Positions 22,467-24,107 of a stretch of 24,107 bases of DNA are shown piece by piece. The stretch covers positions 1-24,107 of IMG/VR virus record IMGVR_UViG_3300005264_000136. One strand, written 5' to 3'. Each line of letters starts with the position of its first letter. Position 1 is the stretch's first letter. A program made the translations under genes and the position numbers. The notes below the pieces were generated by a model, which searched no databases, was not told where the DNA came from, and saw nothing but the letters and a program-made list of their open reading frames with translations. Source of the DNA: a virus.

Positions 22467-23352
22467 TTGCAGTACTCCTTTTCTTTCCTCTATTTCCATA
22501 TAGATCAAGATTCAATTCTTCCAGTGTCAGATCCTTCCCGTGATAGTACATCCCCAATGTTGTGGCCACATCTGAATGACCAAGATATCGGGATACAGCA
22601 TCCATATTGCCTGTTTTATCAATCAGAAATGTTGCATAGAAATGCCGGAAGGAGTGAGGATGAAGACCATAGATTGAAACTCTTTCACCAGCTCTCTTAA
22701 CCAGGTCATGAACTCCTTGCCGGGTATATCTCTTACCAGAGGATGATTCAAACAAGAATGTCATGGCATTAGGGAAAGCCTTATAGAGCCTCTTCCTGAG
22801 CCCTCCATTGATCCGTATGACTCTTTCCTTGCTACCTTTCCCCGTTACTCTTATCCGGAACTCTGATTCACGAACCTTCCGGACATGAGACAACCTGATC
22901 CCGGTCATCTCTGAAACACGACATCCGGTACTTGCAAGGAACTCGATAATGATTCTGGTCTGAAGATTAGAATGCTTTAAAATCTCATGAAGTTCTTCAC
23001 CGCTTACCAGATGCTCCCGATGCTTCCGGTTCATAACCCTTGGCAATTTGAAAGATTTGAACTCTGCTTCAATCTGATATTCAGCAATGATGTTCTCATT
23101 TGCGGTCAGACCGGTGGTATCCCGATTGTCCAGAAGATAGGATTTCACGGCATGACCATATGTCCTGATTGTCGATGCTGAAAGTCCCTGATCTTTCAAC
23201 GATTCAAGCCATTGAATTTCATTCCCCATATTTTCCGGAATCACCTGATCAGCACAAAATGAAATAAATCCTTTACAGATCTGCTTATATCGAGCATTTC
23301 TGTACGTTTTTTGCCGATCCGGTGAAATTAGATTTTTGTCAAGATTTTCCAT
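22459..23352 (-). CDS. Tyrosine recombinase/integrase
   Basis: This 297-residue protein has the two-domain plan of XerC/D-like recombinases: an N-terminal SAM-like DNA-binding domain (residues 10-100) and a catalytic domain with Arg145 (STGCRVSEMTGIRL), Lys172 (VTGKGSKERVIRI), His233 and Arg236 (HPHSFRHFYAT), His259 (LGHSDVATT) and nucleophile Tyr269 (GMYYH). All catalytic residues are present, so it should be active. It probably integrates and excises this phage, but lies about 22 kb from the att-like site and is embedded between replication and packaging genes. It might instead resolve dimers or invert DNA. It overlaps the 58-residue gene by 14 bp. Confidence 0.9.
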   Translation of the reverse strand: MENLDKNLISPDRQKTYRNARYKQICKGFISFCADQVIPENMGNEIQWLESLKDQGLSASTIRTYGHAVKSYLLDNRDTTGLTANENIIAEYQIEAEFKSFKLPRVMNRKHREHLVSGEELHEILKHSNLQTRIIIEFLASTGCRVSEMTGIRLSHVRKVRESEFRIRVTGKGSKERVIRINGGLRKRLYKAFPNAMTFLFESSSGKRYTRQGVHDLVKRAGERVSIYGLHPHSFRHFYATFLIDKTGNMDAVSRYLGHSDVATTLGMYYHGKDLTLEELNLDLYGNRGKKRSTANA

Positions 23353-23515
23353 ACTCTTTACCCGCTTTGATTACTGGTAGATTGATTGGTTTAATAAGGC
23401 TTACTTTCCCGTTCGATATCGTGAAAACAAGCCCGACATCACCAAAAGGTGTCTCTCTTACCCGGTCTTTCAGTTCTTCAATATGTGCTTCAACTTCTTT
23501 TGTCAGTATGTCCAT
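23339..23515 (-). CDS. Small 58-residue protein upstream of the integrase, unknown
   Basis: The protein starts MDILTKEVEAHIEELKDRVR, a helical, charged N-terminus, and continues with a beta-hairpin-like segment (GDVGLVFTISNGKVSLIKPI). The ATG at 23515 was chosen for the AGGATAAG sequence before it. A longer form from 23566 would overlap the upstream gene by 46 bp in another frame. It is translated in tight series with the recombinase, so a partner or regulator (for example an excisionase-like factor) is conceivable, but no known motif is visible. Confidence 0.6.
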   Translation of the reverse strand: MDILTKEVEAHIEELKDRVRETPFGDVGLVFTISNGKVSLIKPINLPVIKAGKEYGKS

Positions 23516-23520
23516 GTTGC

Positions 23521-24107
23521 TTATCCTGCTGCTTGGTTCCGATTGTGAGGCGTGCTTTCCCACCACTCACGGTGTTCCTTGATCTCCTGATGATTCTCAA
23601 AATCAGATAGCTCCATACCGCACTGAGGACACATAGAGAGCGTAGAGGATGCTGACCACATCTTCCCGCAAACGGGGCAGTGGTGAGGCGTAGGCTCTTT
23701 TGAAGTCTTTACCGACTTAACGCTCTTATCCTTTTTCATGGCTCTCTTGAGGAATTGAGGAATATCTTCTCCATGAAACTTATTAACCTGAGAAGGAGTC
23801 TTTCCTGTCAAATACTCCTGAAAAATCTCCATAAGCCTTTCAGATCCGAATCTGGTATAGGCAATACCGATCTGTTCTGACTCTTTGGGAGTGAAATAAA
23901 AAAATGAACTGGGATCCCTTTCTTTCACCATGCTGATGAGAAAGGTCTTCATAGTTGTTAACGAAGTGATGCCCGCCGCAGGCGGAGAGGTCACCAAGGG
24001 TGGAGAAGATGTCTCCCTTGAATCTGAGTTATCCACAGGCTGAGTACTCTCTTTTGATTCTTGCTCTTGTGGAAGGATTTCTTTTTTATAACTACCTTTA
24101 TAATTGT
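23521..24107 (-). CDS. Replication-type phage protein with C-terminal zinc ribbon (5' end outside window)
   Basis: The frame is open through the right edge (to 24105), giving at least 195 residues. The GTG at 24036 is not needed as a start because codons continue upstream without a stop (NYKGSYKKEILPQEQ and onward), so this is a partial gene. Visible parts are a linker rich in Ser, Pro and Thr, a helical domain (FYFTPKESEQIGIAYTRFGS near the middle, resembling C-terminal DnaD or phage replication domains), a basic stretch, then a CPVCGKMW ... CPQCGMEL zinc ribbon, with a short C-terminal tail. Position upstream of the integrase and packaging genes, and a DnaA box inside, fit a replication initiator. 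The function is inferred. Confidence 0.6.
   Translation of the reverse strand, partial: NYKGSYKKEILPQEQESKESTQPVDNSDSRETSSPPLVTSPPAAGITSLTTMKTFLISMVKERDPSSFFYFTPKESEQIGIAYTRFGSERLMEIFQEYLTGKTPSQVNKFHGEDIPQFLKRAMKKDKSVKSVKTSKEPTPHHCPVCGKMWSASSTLSMCPQCGMELSDFENHQEIKEHREWWESTPHNRNQAAG
24029..24037 (+). promoter_or_regulatory. Perfect DnaA-box 9-mer within the replication gene
   Basis: TTATCCACA, the consensus DnaA-binding 9-mer, occurs on the plus strand inside the putative replication gene, as origins of several phages (lambda O) lie within their initiator gene. It is a single box; I found no second copy or obvious iteron array nearby, so it could be chance. Confidence 0.35.

Noticed and set aside
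23966-23985. GC-rich inverted repeat CCGCC-GCA-GGCGG as a terminator
   Set aside because: It has only five base pairs, no T-run on either strand and lies within a coding linker.
1-24107. CRISPR arrays, insertion sequences or rRNA
   Set aside because: No regularly spaced repeats, transposase genes with terminal inverted repeats, or rRNA-like sequence were seen anywhere in the window.

Overview
The window is most of the late (structural) half of a temperate, contractile-tailed bacteriophage integrated in a bacterial chromosome, plus its left boundary. Apart from one small plus-strand gene, all recognisable genes lie on the minus strand, so transcription runs right to left. The host cannot be named from this sequence. 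The M15-type endolysin, the three-TM GTA-type holin and a neck protein like the LIC_12616 family suggest a Gram-negative host, possibly a spirochaete; that is inference only.

Layout in transcription order (right to left). 24107-22083: the 3' part of a putative replication protein carrying a perfect DnaA-box 9-mer, a 58-residue protein, a tyrosine recombinase and an HNH endonuclease, packed with short gaps or overlaps. 22002-19583: small and large terminase subunits, separated by about 200 bp. This gap holds a promoter-like sequence, two hairpins and a strong intrinsic terminator, all on the minus strand. 19592-13556: portal fused to a MuF-like C-terminus, HK97 prohead protease, major capsid protein, a small protein disrupted by a 37-bp tandem duplication, head-tail connector and neck proteins. 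13563-4120: tail sheath, tail tube, a tail assembly chaperone pair (G/GT) with a canonical T TTT TTC slippery site, tape measure, then a compact simple-myovirus baseplate (Dit-like, plug, hub, spike, gp25-like, J-like, I-like) and a His-rich tail tip fibre. 4109-1969: accessory and lysis genes (coiled-coil protein, Cys-rich protein, small TM protein, M15 peptidase, holin).

The left end (about 1930-546) is a visibly AT-rich cargo zone. It holds a DUF2971 protein with its own promoter and a small five-cysteine protein of unknown function, in convergent orientation. It ends in a tRNA-like 3' fragment (T arm and acceptor strand), the best candidate for the prophage attachment site, followed by a terminator. 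Left of it lies a decayed piece of another tyrosine recombinase with an in-frame stop, which suggests the site has been invaded more than once.

The most interesting signal is the putative autonomous small RNA (about 21427-21284) between the terminase genes. Other strong observations are the programmed -1 frameshift in the tail chaperone, the frame-changing 37-bp duplication, the cargo pair beside the attachment site, and an integrase about 22 kb away from the only recognisable att-like sequence.
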